Origin: Amycolatopsis nigrescens CSC17Ta-90
GTDB lineage: Bacteria; Actinomycetota; Actinomycetes; Mycobacteriales; Pseudonocardiaceae
Direction: 5' to 3'
NCBI RefSeq assembly: GCF_000384315.1
Contig: NZ_ARVW01000001.1
Location: forward strand, 7,175,001-7,239,000
Length of the DNA stretch: 64,000 bases
Part shown: positions 27,424-35,812 of the stretch, one piece after another
Numbering within the stretch: position 1 is the stretch's first letter
Layout: each line of letters starts with the position of its first letter
Position numbers and translations under genes: made by a program
Notes under the pieces: model-generated
Told to the model about the DNA's origin: nothing
What the model saw: only the letters and a program-made list of their open reading frames with translations
Database searches by the model: none

Positions 27424-28343
27424 CAGCGCGCCGGACCGTGCTGGTCGTGGGCAGCACGATGGTCGACATGATCACCTACCTGGACCGGCCACCCGCCGCC
27501 GGGGAGACCGTGGCAGGCCGGGAGTTCCAGCTCGGGTTCGGCGGCAAGGGCGCCAACCAGGCGGTGATGGCCAGGCTGCTCGGCGCCGAAGTGCTGATGG
27601 TCAACCGGATCGGCGACGACGTGTTCGGCGAGATGACCATGGCCAACTTCCGCGCGCACGGGATCGGCACCGAGCACGTCACCACGGTGGCGAACTGCAG
27701 CAGCGGGGTGGCGCCGATCCAGGTGGAGCCGGACGGCACCAACCGAATCGTGGTGGTGCCGGGTGCGAACGAGCGGATGACCGCGGAGCAGGCACGGGCC
27801 GCGGTGGCTGGGACGCCGCGGCTGGGATTGGTGCTCGGGCAGTTCGAGATCCCGCAGGCGGTGACCGCGGCCGCCTTCCGCGCCGCGCGCGACCGAGGAG
27901 CGACCACCGTGCTGAACCCGGCTCCGGCGGCCGCGGTCGACCCGGAGCTGCTGGCGGTCACCGACTGGATGGTGCCGAACGAGACGGAGTTCCTGGAGAT
28001 CGCCGGTGTGCCAGGGCCGATCGGTGACGAGGCCATTGCGGGCCTGGCGGCGCGGTTGGGCGTCCGGTTGGCCGTGACGCTGGGGGAGCGGGGCGTCGCG
28101 CTGCTGGGCGCGGACGGCGTGGTGACCAGGATCGAGCCACCGCCGGCCGAGGCGCGGGACACCACCGGCGCCGGGGACGCGTTCGTCGGTGCCTTCGGCT
28201 ACGGCCTGGCGTCCGGAATGGACGAGGTGGCTGCCGCCAGGCTCGGCTGTGCCTGCGCTTCCGCGAGCGTGCGGCATCCCGGCACCCAGAAGTCCTTCCC
28301 CACCGGCCAGTCGCTCGCCGACGCCCGATCCTGGGCCGGCTAG
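27420..28343 (+). CDS. PfkB-family sugar kinase, ribokinase-like
   Basis: 307 residues from GTG 27420, which overlaps the hydratase stop. PfkB signatures: GFGGKGANQAVMARLLGA near the N terminus and DTTGAGDAFVGAFGYGLA with the catalytic Asp near the C terminus; NETEFLEI is the NxxE phosphate/Mg motif. Ribose is the likeliest substrate but related nucleosides or sugars fit. Its TAG and the stop of the convergent aminotransferase gene share a CTAG tetramer. Confidence 0.9.
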   Translation: MTARRTVLVVGSTMVDMITYLDRPPAAGETVAGREFQLGFGGKGANQAVMARLLGAEVLMVNRIGDDVFGEMTMANFRAHGIGTEHVTTVANCSSGVAPIQVEPDGTNRIVVVPGANERMTAEQARAAVAGTPRLGLVLGQFEIPQAVTAAAFRAARDRGATTVLNPAPAAAVDPELLAVTDWMVPNETEFLEIAGVPGPIGDEAIAGLAARLGVRLAVTLGERGVALLGADGVVTRIEPPPAEARDTTGAGDAFVGAFGYGLASGMDEVAAARLGCACASASVRHPGTQKSFPTGQSLADARSWAG

Positions 28344-29146
28344 ATCCGGTCCCAGGGAAGGGAGTCGTAGGCGTCGCGCACGATGGCGAGGTGGGCGGGG
28401 TCCAGTTTCAGCGGCACGTCGTCCACCGACGCGATGGGCTGGCCGACGGTCGCCGAGTTGGTCACGAAGGTGGTGTCGAACCCCGCCAGATCGGACAGCC
28501 GCACCTCCCGGGATTCCACCGGAACTCCCTTGGCCCGCAAGCCTTTCCGCAGCAGCTGAAGGCTGATCCCGGGCAGCGCGGGCGCGTCCGGGAAGACCAC
28601 CGTGCCGCCGTCGAAGAAGCCGACGTTCCAGACGCTGCCCTCGGTGATCCGGCCACGGGCGTCCACGAACAGCGCGTCGTCGAAGCCGGCGAGCCTGGCC
28701 TCCCGGATGTGGTGGATCAGCCCGAACGTGCCCACGTGCTTCACCTCGGGCAGCACGCGCTCGTACTCGGCCGACCGCACCCGGAGCGGGGTGCTCGCGG
28801 GCTCGCTCGGCTCGTCCACCGAGACCAGCACGTCGGGCGCGGCCGGTTGCGCGGGATCGGCGCGGTCCATCGTGCCGGAGAAGATGTTCACCCGCACCGA
28901 AAACGCCCCGTACTCGCCGACCGCATGCCGCAGGTGCGCCCGCACCAGCTCTGGATCCAGCTCGGAGCCGAACAGCGCGGTGGTGCTCCGCCGCAGCCGC
29001 GTCAGGTGCTCGGCCAGCCCGCGGACCCGGCCGTCGCGCACCTGCATCGCGGTGAAGTGCCCGTAGTTCGACAGGGCCGGGCGCACCAGATCCTCCGCGG
29101 TGGCCGCCCGGCCGTTCAGCTCGACCTTGGTCAAAATCCTGGTCAA
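28340..29146 (-). CDS. Class IV aminotransferase (PLP fold type IV)
   Basis: 268 residues. Fold type IV marks: HLTRLRRST, the PLP lysine in PEVKHVGTFGLIHH, DDALFVDARGRITEGSVWNVGFF and GISLQLLRKGL. The group holds branched-chain and D-amino acid aminotransferases and aminodeoxychorismate lyase; no residue settles which. No ATG or GTG is available upstream in frame, so the start must be TTG 29146 (or TTG 29134). It lies 13 bases after the cyclophilin gene on the same strand. Confidence 0.85.
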   Translation of the reverse strand: MTRILTKVELNGRAATAEDLVRPALSNYGHFTAMQVRDGRVRGLAEHLTRLRRSTTALFGSELDPELVRAHLRHAVGEYGAFSVRVNIFSGTMDRADPAQPAAPDVLVSVDEPSEPASTPLRVRSAEYERVLPEVKHVGTFGLIHHIREARLAGFDDALFVDARGRITEGSVWNVGFFDGGTVVFPDAPALPGISLQLLRKGLRAKGVPVESREVRLSDLAGFDTTFVTNSATVGQPIASVDDVPLKLDPAHLAIVRDAYDSLPWDRI

Positions 29147-29159
29147 ACCGCTGTCAAAC

Positions 29160-30011
29160 CTAGGCGTCCACGGTGACCGCGGTGAACTTCACCGGGGTCT
29201 TCGGTTTGCCGGTGCCGTCCTGGCTGCCCGCGGCGGCCGCCGGGTCGACGCCGTCCCTTGCCACCTTGTCCAGCACTTGCAGCCCAGCGTCGGAGATGCT
29301 GCCGAACACCGTGTAGTTCGGCTCCAGCTGGGCGTCGCCGTAGACCATGAAGAACTGGCTGCCGTTGGTGTTCGGGCCCGCGTTGGCCATCGCGAGCAGG
29401 CCGCGGCCGTACTTCAGCTCGGGGAACACCTCGTCGTTGAAGCTGTAGCCGGGGCCGCCGGAGCCGGTGCCCTGCGGGTCACCGCACTGCAGCATCTGCA
29501 GGCCTTCGGTGCCGAGCCGGTGGCATTCGGTGTCGGTGTAGAAGCCCTGCTGCGCCAGGCTGATGAAGTTGTTCACCGTGCACGGGGCGAGCGCGCGGTT
29601 CAGCGTCATCGGGATGTCGCCGGCGGTGCTCTTGATCGTCACGTTCACCGTGCCGGTGGCCGGCGTCGGCCCGGCCGGCGGGGTGTTCACCGGCTTCGCT
29701 GCGGGCTCGTCCGGTTTCGCCGGATACTCGCAGGTCGTCGGGTTCGCCACCGCCTCGGGGCGCTTGGGCTCCTCGGCGCGTTGGGTCGGGATCTGCACCG
29801 GCGGTGGCTCGGGGGTGTTGGTGGGCGCGGCGGCCGCGTCCTCTCCGCTGCGGGTCGCGAAGAACACCACCACGCCGGCGATCACCACCACGGCACCCAC
29901 GGTGACACCAACGCCGATGATCTTGCGGCGCTTCGCTCGTTCGGCCCTGCGCACAAGCTGTCGTTCGAGCTTGCGCTTCGCGGCCTCGCGGCGTTGCTGG
30001 TTGGTCGCCAC
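29160..30011 (-). CDS. Membrane-anchored peptidyl-prolyl cis-trans isomerase, cyclophilin type
   Basis: 283 residues. A very basic N terminus (to about residue 31) precedes one transmembrane helix (about 32-52), then a Pro/Thr-rich linker and an extracytoplasmic cyclophilin domain: TIKSTAGDIPMTLN, CTVNNFISLAQQGFYTDTECHR, FNDEVF, GLLAMANAGPNTNGSQFFMVYG and NYTVFGSISDAGLQVLDKVA. It likely folds secreted proteins. The position near relA matches Mycobacterium ppiB (Rv2582). Confidence 0.93.
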   Translation of the reverse strand: MATNQQRREAAKRKLERQLVRRAERAKRRKIIGVGVTVGAVVVIAGVVVFFATRSGEDAAAAPTNTPEPPPVQIPTQRAEEPKRPEAVANPTTCEYPAKPDEPAAKPVNTPPAGPTPATGTVNVTIKSTAGDIPMTLNRALAPCTVNNFISLAQQGFYTDTECHRLGTEGLQMLQCGDPQGTGSGGPGYSFNDEVFPELKYGRGLLAMANAGPNTNGSQFFMVYGDAQLEPNYTVFGSISDAGLQVLDKVARDGVDPAAAAGSQDGTGKPKTPVKFTAVTVDA

Positions 30012-30178
30012 CTGCCCTCCAGGATTCCACTCGACGTCACTGAACCGGGTGGCGGCAGTCTATGGGCACAGCCTGTGAGAACCCCGTACAGGGGCGGATA
30101 GGGTGGGTCGCACGTGCGCCCGGGACGCTCGCCGCGCCGGTGGGGGCGGGGTTCACGCAGAGGCGGAGGTGGGTGTTC

Positions 30179-30868
30179 GTGCTCGTCGTCGGGTTTCCGG
30201 CCGGCACATTCCAGGCGAACTGTTACCTGCTCGCGACCGGCAGGGACCGGCCGTGCGTGGTCGTGGATCCAGGGGAGGACGCGGCCGGGCCGATCGAGGA
30301 CGCGCTGCGCGAGCACGGGCTGAGCCCGGTCGGCGTGCTGGCCACGCACGGGCATTTCGACCACGTGTTCTCCGCGGCGGAGGTGGCCGACGCGCATCGG
30401 GTTCCGCTGTGGATCCACCCGGACGACCGGATCCTGCTGACCGATCCCTTCCACGGGCTTCGTCCCGGCCTCGCCGCCGCGCTCGGCACCCCACCGGAGA
30501 TGACCGAGCCCGCCGAGGTGGCCGAGCTCGGCGCCGGCCGGCTCGACCTGGCCGGACTGACGATCACCGTGCACCACACCCCGGGGCACACCCCCGGATC
30601 GATGATCTTCCGGCTGGACACCGAGGAGGGCGGCAGGCTGGCGCTCACCGGCGACACGCTGCTCGCCGGCACGGTCGGCCGGACCAACCTGCCGGGCGGC
30701 AGTGCGGCCGAGCTGGACCATTCCCTGCGGACCTCGGTGCTCACCTGGCCCGACGAGACGGTGGTGCTGCCGGGACACGGGGCGTCCACCACCATCGGCA
30801 AGGAACGGGCGCAGAACCCGTACCTGCGGAAGCTGGCCGGCGCGGTGCAGAGCGGACGTCCGGCATGA
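30179..30868 (+). CDS. Metallo-beta-lactamase-fold hydrolase, glyoxalase II-like
   Basis: 229 residues from GTG 30179 (GGAGG about ten bases upstream); GTG 30173 is the alternative. Two-metal site: THGHFDH, the His of HTPGHTPGS, Asp in LTGDTLL and the final His in LPGHG. The start VLVVGFPAGTFQANCYLLA is typical of the Rv2581c-like group, annotated as hydroxyacylglutathione-hydrolase-like; the true thioester substrate is unknown. In Mycobacterium hisS follows here; it does not in this window. Confidence 0.92.
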   Translation: MLVVGFPAGTFQANCYLLATGRDRPCVVVDPGEDAAGPIEDALREHGLSPVGVLATHGHFDHVFSAAEVADAHRVPLWIHPDDRILLTDPFHGLRPGLAAALGTPPEMTEPAEVAELGAGRLDLAGLTITVHHTPGHTPGSMIFRLDTEEGGRLALTGDTLLAGTVGRTNLPGGSAAELDHSLRTSVLTWPDETVVLPGHGASTTIGKERAQNPYLRKLAGAVQSGRPA

Positions 30869-31521
30869 ACGAGACACCGGAGCAGGCGAAGGAGCCGGAC
30901 CGGATCCCGCTGTTCCAGGAGGACCCCGCGCTGCGCCGCCGCCGGGGCTACTCCGGGCTCGCCGGGGTGGTGCTGTTCGCGGCCGCGTTCGGCGGGATCG
31001 CCGGGCTGATCGGCGGACAGATCGCCGGGCTGGTGGTGGCGGCACTGGTCGCGCTGCCGCTGGGCTACGTGGTCCTGTTCAACCTCCGCCGCAGGCTGTG
31101 GCTGGAAGGCGGGGAGGTACTGGTCCGGACCTGGCGCACGCGCCGGGTGGACCTGGTCGCAGCCGAGCGGCTCGACCTGCTGGTCACCGACGTGCGCGGC
31201 AACCGCGGGGTCGGGCTGCTGGTCAACGCCGGGCAGCGCGGCAAGACGGTGAAGATCGACCTCGCCGTCTACGCCGGCACCGGCGGCCGCGAGCTCGGCA
31301 TTCTGGCCCTGCGCCGGCTGGCCAACGCGCTGATGAACAACACCGACGCCAACGGCATGGTGTTCGCGGAACTGCTGGTCGCCCAGCTCCGCGCGGAGGC
31401 GCGCGGCGAAGGCGTGTCGGAACGGCCGCTCCACCGGCTGGCTTCGGCGGCGCCCAGTGGCAAGCTCGCGCAGCGCTTCACGATGGAGGCGGTCAGCCGT
31501 TTCGTCGCGACGCTGGAGTGA
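30865..31521 (+). CDS. Two-pass membrane protein of unknown function
   Basis: 218 residues, not recognised. The start overlaps the metallo-hydrolase stop (ATGA). Two adjacent hydrophobic segments (about residues 30-70) are followed by a soluble part: RRRLWLEGGEVLVRTWRTRRVDLVAAERLDLLV resembles a short beta-rich PH-like strand series, then a helical C terminus. The 3' end overlaps the convergent small gene by 29 bases. Confidence 0.75.
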   Translation: MNETPEQAKEPDRIPLFQEDPALRRRRGYSGLAGVVLFAAAFGGIAGLIGGQIAGLVVAALVALPLGYVVLFNLRRRLWLEGGEVLVRTWRTRRVDLVAAERLDLLVTDVRGNRGVGLLVNAGQRGKTVKIDLAVYAGTGGRELGILALRRLANALMNNTDANGMVFAELLVAQLRAEARGEGVSERPLHRLASAAPSGKLAQRFTMEAVSRFVATLE

Positions 31522-31804
31522 CCGCGGCGGCCTTCTTCTTCGTGCTGCTCTTCCCGTTCTTCGCCGGGCTGGTGGCGGTCAGCCGCTGTTCGATCGAGTC
31601 CAGCTGCTCGCGCACGGCTTCGAGCTGGTAGACCACTTCGGGTAGCTCCTCCGCGGCGAAGGTGGCCAGTCGTTCCACGTGCTTGACCGCGTCGCGGAGT
31701 TCCTCCAGCGCGTCCGCGATCCGGGGAATGCCTTCGGCGGCGTTGACGGCCACCCGCGCGAGCCCCAGCGCACGCCGGGGAAGCGCCAGTACGAGATCGA
31801 GCAT
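31493..31804 (-). CDS. Small helical protein with basic tail, unknown function
   Basis: 103 residues from ATG 31804 with GGAGGG upstream. Mostly one long predicted helix (ALGLARVAVNAAEGIPRIAD, ALEELRDAVKHVERLATFAA, VVYQLEAVREQLDSIEQRL) that could form a coiled coil or bind a membrane surface, then a Lys/Ala tail (KNGKSSTKKKAAA). Phasin- or histone-like roles are guesses only. Confidence 0.7.
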   Translation of the reverse strand: MLDLVLALPRRALGLARVAVNAAEGIPRIADALEELRDAVKHVERLATFAAEELPEVVYQLEAVREQLDSIEQRLTATSPAKNGKSSTKKKAAAVTPASRRNG

Positions 31805-31893
31805 GACCCTCCAACCTTGGCCGGTTGCCGGGTCTTCGTACCCCACCGAGACGCCCGCCGGAGCGCCGGGGGTCGCCGGTGTGACGGGTGTGA

Positions 31894-33555
31894 TCAGGAG
31901 TTTTTCTTGGGACTGCTGGGGTTCTTGAGTTCGTCCACACCCTCGCGGCTGGCGATCAGCGCGGCCAGCACGGTGGTCACCGGCACGGCGGCCACGATGC
32001 CAACGCTGCCGGCCAGCGTCCGGACGATCTCCTGCGCGATGTCCTGCGAGCCGAGCACGCTGCCGAGGCCGACTCCGGAGATCGCGGACACCAGCAGCAC
32101 CGGCAGCGCGGCCCCGGCGTAGGCCATCACCAGCGTGTTCACCGCCGAGCCGACGTGGTCGCGGCCGATCCGCAGCCCGGCCGCGTACAGCTCGCGCCAG
32201 GACAGCGACGGGTTGGCGCGGCGCAGCTCCCACACCGCGCTGGTCTGGGTGACCGTGATGTCGTCGAGCACACCCAGCGCGCCGATCACCACTCCCGCCA
32301 GCAGCAGCCCGCGCGCGTCGATGCCGTGCCCGAGCGAGCCGATCAGCGAGGCGGTGGAGTCGTCCAGCCCGGTCAGCGACGATGCCGCGGAGAACAGCAC
32401 GGACAGCAGCCCGATCAGGGCGAGACTGGCCAGTGTGCCGAGCACCGCGACCGACGTCCGCGCGGACAGCCCGTGGGTCAGGTACAGCGCGATGAACATG
32501 ATCAGCCCCGCGCCGGCGATGGCCACCAGCAGCGGGTTCTCCCCGGCCAGTATCGCGGGCAGCACGAACAGCGCGAGCACCACGAAGCTCAACGCCAGCG
32601 CGACCAGCGCGGCGACCCCCTGCCAGCGGCCGAGCACGATCACCGCGAGCGCGAACAGCCCGGCCAGCAGCAGCAGCGGCAGCCCGCGCTGGAAGTCCTT
32701 GAGCACGTAGGAGGACGGGTCGGCGACGTCGCCGCCGTTGTAGGCGAGCACCACCTGGTCGCCCGCGGTGAACCTCGGCGTGCTCGGCTCGATCGGCACG
32801 ATCAGCCGCACCGTGCGCCCGCTCGCCGGGCCGTCGGTCATCCGGACGTCGGTGCTGAGGCAGGGCTTGTCCCCCGGCTGGGTCCCGTCCGGCTGGTCAC
32901 CGACCCGGACCTGGCCCGCGGCAAGGCACGGGCCGGTGGCGACCGCGGTGATGTCCGCCTGCACCGGCGTGCCGCCCGACGCCACGGACTCCGGCAGCGA
33001 CTTGCCCCAGGGGTAGAGCAGCAGCACCCCGGCCACGGTGGCCAGCGCGATCGGCGCCAGCAGCCAGATCAGCAGCAGCCGGACCTGCCGGGACGCCGGT
33101 GCGGCCGGTCCGTGGCCGTGGCCGTGCCCATGTCCCTGTTGTCCCTGTCCGTGGCCGGTTGCAGCTGGCTCGGGCGGTTCGGCCCGGCGTCGCCCGGTCC
33201 TTGCCGCCGGTTTCGCCGGTTCCCGCCGGGTCTTTCGCGGCGCTTCCGAATCTGCCCCGGTCGATCCGGCCGTCCCGGCCGATCCGGCAGGTCGAGCAGG
33301 GGGAGCCGCCCGGCGCGGGGGCCGCTCGGCTGCCTTGTCCGCGGGCTGCTCGGCTGCCTTGCGCGCCGGCTGCCCGGCCGGCCGGCGCCGCCGCGGCGGA
33401 CCGTCCGCGTCAGGGGCACCGGCCGCACCGGGCTCTCGGCGCGGCCTGGCCCTGCGCTCACCCGGCGGCGGTGTGCCGTGCTCACCCGGCACCCGGCGGA
33501 TCGGGCCGGTGTCGTCATCGGCGAAGTCGTCACGAGGCACCGGGCCATCCTGCAC
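31894..33555 (-). CDS. YibE/F-family multi-pass membrane protein
   Basis: 553 residues. A long disordered, Arg/Pro/Ala-rich cytoplasmic N terminus (about residues 1-155) ends in a His/Gly run (HGQGQQGHGHGHGHG), then a first membrane helix, an extracellular domain, and about seven helices with the family core: VLPAILAGENPLLVAIAG, IMFIALYLTHGLSARTSVAVLG and GVLDDITVTQTSAVWELR. Transport substrate unknown. The disordered tail is unusual and might bind metal through its histidines (inference). Confidence 0.88.
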   Translation of the reverse strand: MQDGPVPRDDFADDDTGPIRRVPGEHGTPPPGERRARPRREPGAAGAPDADGPPRRRRPAGQPARKAAEQPADKAAERPPRRAAPPARPAGSAGTAGSTGADSEAPRKTRREPAKPAARTGRRRAEPPEPAATGHGQGQQGHGHGHGHGPAAPASRQVRLLLIWLLAPIALATVAGVLLLYPWGKSLPESVASGGTPVQADITAVATGPCLAAGQVRVGDQPDGTQPGDKPCLSTDVRMTDGPASGRTVRLIVPIEPSTPRFTAGDQVVLAYNGGDVADPSSYVLKDFQRGLPLLLLAGLFALAVIVLGRWQGVAALVALALSFVVLALFVLPAILAGENPLLVAIAGAGLIMFIALYLTHGLSARTSVAVLGTLASLALIGLLSVLFSAASSLTGLDDSTASLIGSLGHGIDARGLLLAGVVIGALGVLDDITVTQTSAVWELRRANPSLSWRELYAAGLRIGRDHVGSAVNTLVMAYAGAALPVLLVSAISGVGLGSVLGSQDIAQEIVRTLAGSVGIVAAVPVTTVLAALIASREGVDELKNPSSPKKNS

Positions 33556-33584
33556 AGCACCGGCGCGGCCCGCTTGGCCGGGGG

Positions 33585-33660
33585 CTTACCTGACCAGCCG
33601 GAAGAAGCCCGGGCTGTTCGAAAGCGGCGAAATGTCCTTCTCGGTCCAGTTCGCGTGCCA
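33585..33660 (-). pseudogene. Remnant of an epoxide hydrolase gene 3' end
   Basis: About 75 bases match the last part of the intact epoxide hydrolase gene (34628-34727), including the stop complement, but 23 bases are missing inside. In the shared frame it still reads ...SPGFFRLVR and stop. Homology begins exactly at the end of the coding sequence. Together with the intact copy it flanks the XRE/DUF397 pair. Confidence 0.8.
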
Positions 33661-33706
33661 TCCCCTGTCAGCCGTGGCAAGGACTTATCGTTCCGGTGAT
33701 TCGGCC

Positions 33707-34441
33707 GTGTGGTTGGCGTCGCGGACGGCAACGCGCAAGAGCGAATCCTCGGTGCGTTCCCGCGAGCTGGGTGCCGAACTGGTACGCATCCGAGAAAGGG
33801 CCGGACTGACCGGTGACGCGCTGGCGAAGATCCTGCACTGGTCCCCGAGTAAGGTTTCCCGCATCGAGAGCGGCAAACCTGGCACCCATGAGGTGGATGT
33901 CGCCATATATGCGGCGAGTTGTGGCTTGAAGTACGGCGAACTCGAAGAGCTGCTCGCCATGGCGCGAGAAGCCGATACCGGTTACTGGATCCGCCCGCAC
34001 GAAGACCGGTTGCCCGAGGAGATGCGGAGGACTACGCTCGCGCGCTTTTCGAGTGGGATGGGCGCGTGGCCGAGGCCGAAGTCGACCGGCGAATCCGCAT
34101 ACGAATGGGCCGTCAGTCCTTGCTGCGCCATCGGTTCCCACCTCGATGCGTCTTCTTCGTCCATGAGCACGCACTTCGTGGGTGGGCGGGTGCGGCGAAG
34201 GTCATCAACGAGCAACTGCTGAAATTGATCTTCTTCAGCGATCGACCGGAATGTTTGGTCCGCGTCGTCCCGGTTTCGGCTGGTCCTGCCGGTGTGCCGC
34301 GGCTACACGACAAGTTTGGTCTTGGAGAAGCCCGCGGACATCGCGACCCATCGTGTGGCACTGGCGAAGCTCGACCAGATAGCGCTGGATGGGGGACAAT
34401 CGCGCGACTGGCTTGCCGCACTGGCAAGCTCGTACGACTGA
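33707..34441 (+). pseudogene. Decayed XRE regulator with DUF5753 domain
   Basis: The helix-turn-helix is intact (RSRELGAELVRIRERAGLTG, DALAKILHWSPSKVSRIESG) up to YWIRPHEDRLPEEMR. The reading then shifts: about 30 residues including the usual VPGLLQTE are lost and the protein resumes in another frame at AEDYARALFEWDG through CVFFVHEHALR to VRVVPVSAGPAG. A second loss of about 20 residues shifts again to TTSLVLEKPADIATHRVALA and SRDWLAALASSYD, the normal end, at stop 34439-34441. So two internal deletions, each out of frame. GTG 33707 or TTG 33713 was the start. Base composition is less GC-rich than the neighbours. Confidence 0.8.
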
Positions 34442-34456
34442 GTGAGGATGGCGCAG

Positions 34457-34636
34457 ATGGGCGACCTGGTGTGGCGTAAGAGCAGCTACAGCGGCACTGA
34501 GGACGACACCAGCAACTGCGTCGAAGTCGCCTTCACCTGTTCCGCCACTCTCCTGCGGGACTCCAAGCAGCCCACTGCCGGTTGCCTGGAGCTGCGTGAC
34601 GCCACTTGGCGTGCCTTCGTTGGCGCGCTTACCTGA
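34457..34636 (+). CDS. DUF397 protein, partner of the XRE/DUF5753 gene
   Basis: 59 residues from ATG 34457 (GAGG nine bases upstream); GTG 34442 and ATG 34448 also fit. DUF397 marks are complete: WRKSSYSG, NCVEVA, LRDSK and WRAFVGAL. Such small proteins pair with XRE/DUF5753 regulators in actinobacteria (the WhiJ/BldB type neighbourhoods) in morphogenesis or antibiotic control. Its partner gene is broken here. The last codons overlap the 3' end of the convergent epoxide hydrolase gene by eight bases. Confidence 0.82.
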   Translation: MGDLVWRKSSYSGTEDDTSNCVEVAFTCSATLLRDSKQPTAGCLELRDATWRAFVGALT

Positions 34637-35753
34637 CCAGCCGGAAGAAGCCGCGTAGCTGTTCGACGAAGGAGCCGGGCTGTTCGAAAGCGGCGAAATG
34701 CCCGCCTCGGTCCAGTTCTTCGTGCCAGCGGAGGTCGGTGAACCGCCGCTCGGCCCAGCGGCGGGACGGGCGGATGGTCTCTTTCGGGTAGATCGAGATC
34801 CCGGACGGCACCGAGATCTCGGCCGCGTCCCGTGTATTGGTCTCCCAGTACAGGCGCGCCGAGGAAGCGGCGCTGGCGGTGAACCAGTAGACCGAGATGT
34901 CGTCGAGCATCTCGTCCCTGGTCAGCGCGCTCTCCGGGCGGCCGTCGTGGTCGGTCCAGGCCCAGAACTTCTCCGCGATCCAGGCGCACTGCCCGGCGGG
35001 CGAGTCGGTGAGTCCGTAGCCGAGGGTCTGCGGGCGGGTGCGTTGCTGCTGGTAGTAGCCGCTGCCGGTGGTGCGGTGGTGGTCGAGGTCGGCCAGCGCC
35101 TTTCGTTCGGTGGGGGTGGGGTCGTCGAAGGTGGTGTCGTCGAGGCCGACCATGGCCATGTTCAGGTGGATGCCTGCCAGCGACTCCGGGTGCTGGCTGG
35201 CGAGCGCCGTGGTGACGATGGCACCCCAGTCGCCGCCCTGCGCGCCGTAGCGGGAGTAGCCAAGCCGGGTCATCAGCTCGGCGAAGGCGCGGGCGATCCG
35301 CGGTGTGTCCCAGCCGGGTGCGGACGGTTTGTCGCTCCAGCCGAACCCTGGCAGCGACGGCGCCACCACGTGGAAGGCGTCGGCCGGGTCGCCGCCGTGC
35401 GCCCCGGGGTCGGTGAGCGGGCCGAGCACCTTGAGGAACTCGACCACCGAACCGGGCCAGCCGTGCGTGAGCAGCAGCGGCAGCGCGTCCGGCTCGGGGG
35501 AGCGGACGTGCAGGAAGTGGATGCCGAGCCCGTCGAGCTCGGTGCGGAACTGGGGGAACGCGTTGACCCGGTCGGCGAAACCGAAGTCGTAGCCGTCCGC
35601 CCAGTACCGGCACAGCTCCCGGACGTAGCCCAGCGGGACACCCTGCGACCAGTCGTCCACGGTCTCCGGTTCCGGCCAGCGGGTGGCGGCCAGCCGGCGG
35701 CGCAGGTCGTCGATCTCGGCCTGGCCGACGTGTGCCCGGAACGGTTCGATCAT
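34629..35753 (-). CDS. Epoxide hydrolase, alpha/beta-hydrolase fold with EHN domain
   Basis: 374 residues from ATG 35753 with AAGGAG seven bases upstream. The EHN lid domain opens it (IDDLRRRLAATRWPEPETVDDWSQG, read in two parts, and YWADGYDF). Catalytic machinery: oxyanion LLTHGWPGS, nucleophile Asp in YGAQGGDWGAIV, and the C-terminal His in DRGGHFAAFEQP. It opens epoxides, substrate unknown; juvenile-hormone-type naming in databases would not be meaningful here. A truncated second copy of its 3' end lies at 33585. Confidence 0.92.
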   Translation of the reverse strand: MIEPFRAHVGQAEIDDLRRRLAATRWPEPETVDDWSQGVPLGYVRELCRYWADGYDFGFADRVNAFPQFRTELDGLGIHFLHVRSPEPDALPLLLTHGWPGSVVEFLKVLGPLTDPGAHGGDPADAFHVVAPSLPGFGWSDKPSAPGWDTPRIARAFAELMTRLGYSRYGAQGGDWGAIVTTALASQHPESLAGIHLNMAMVGLDDTTFDDPTPTERKALADLDHHRTTGSGYYQQQRTRPQTLGYGLTDSPAGQCAWIAEKFWAWTDHDGRPESALTRDEMLDDISVYWFTASAASSARLYWETNTRDAAEISVPSGISIYPKETIRPSRRWAERRFTDLRWHEELDRGGHFAAFEQPGSFVEQLRGFFRLVR

Positions 35754-35765
35754 GTTCGCACTCCT

Positions 35766-35809
35766 TCGTGAGTGGAAAGTGTTGCCGGAACAACACTTTC
35801 CACTCACGA
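35766..35809. terminator. Perfect 19-bp hairpin between two minus-strand genes
   Basis: Arms 35766-35784 and 35791-35809 pair without mismatch around the loop CCGGAA. It starts three bases after the end of the secreted TIM-barrel gene, so it is placed as its terminator, and it ends 13 bp upstream of the epoxide hydrolase start. Confidence 0.8.
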
Positions 35810-35812
35810 GTG

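Noticed and set aside
33855..34441. Sequencing error as the cause of the broken XRE gene
   Set aside because: Each break lacks tens of residues of conserved sequence, not one or two bases, so real deletions are more likely, though reads should be checked.
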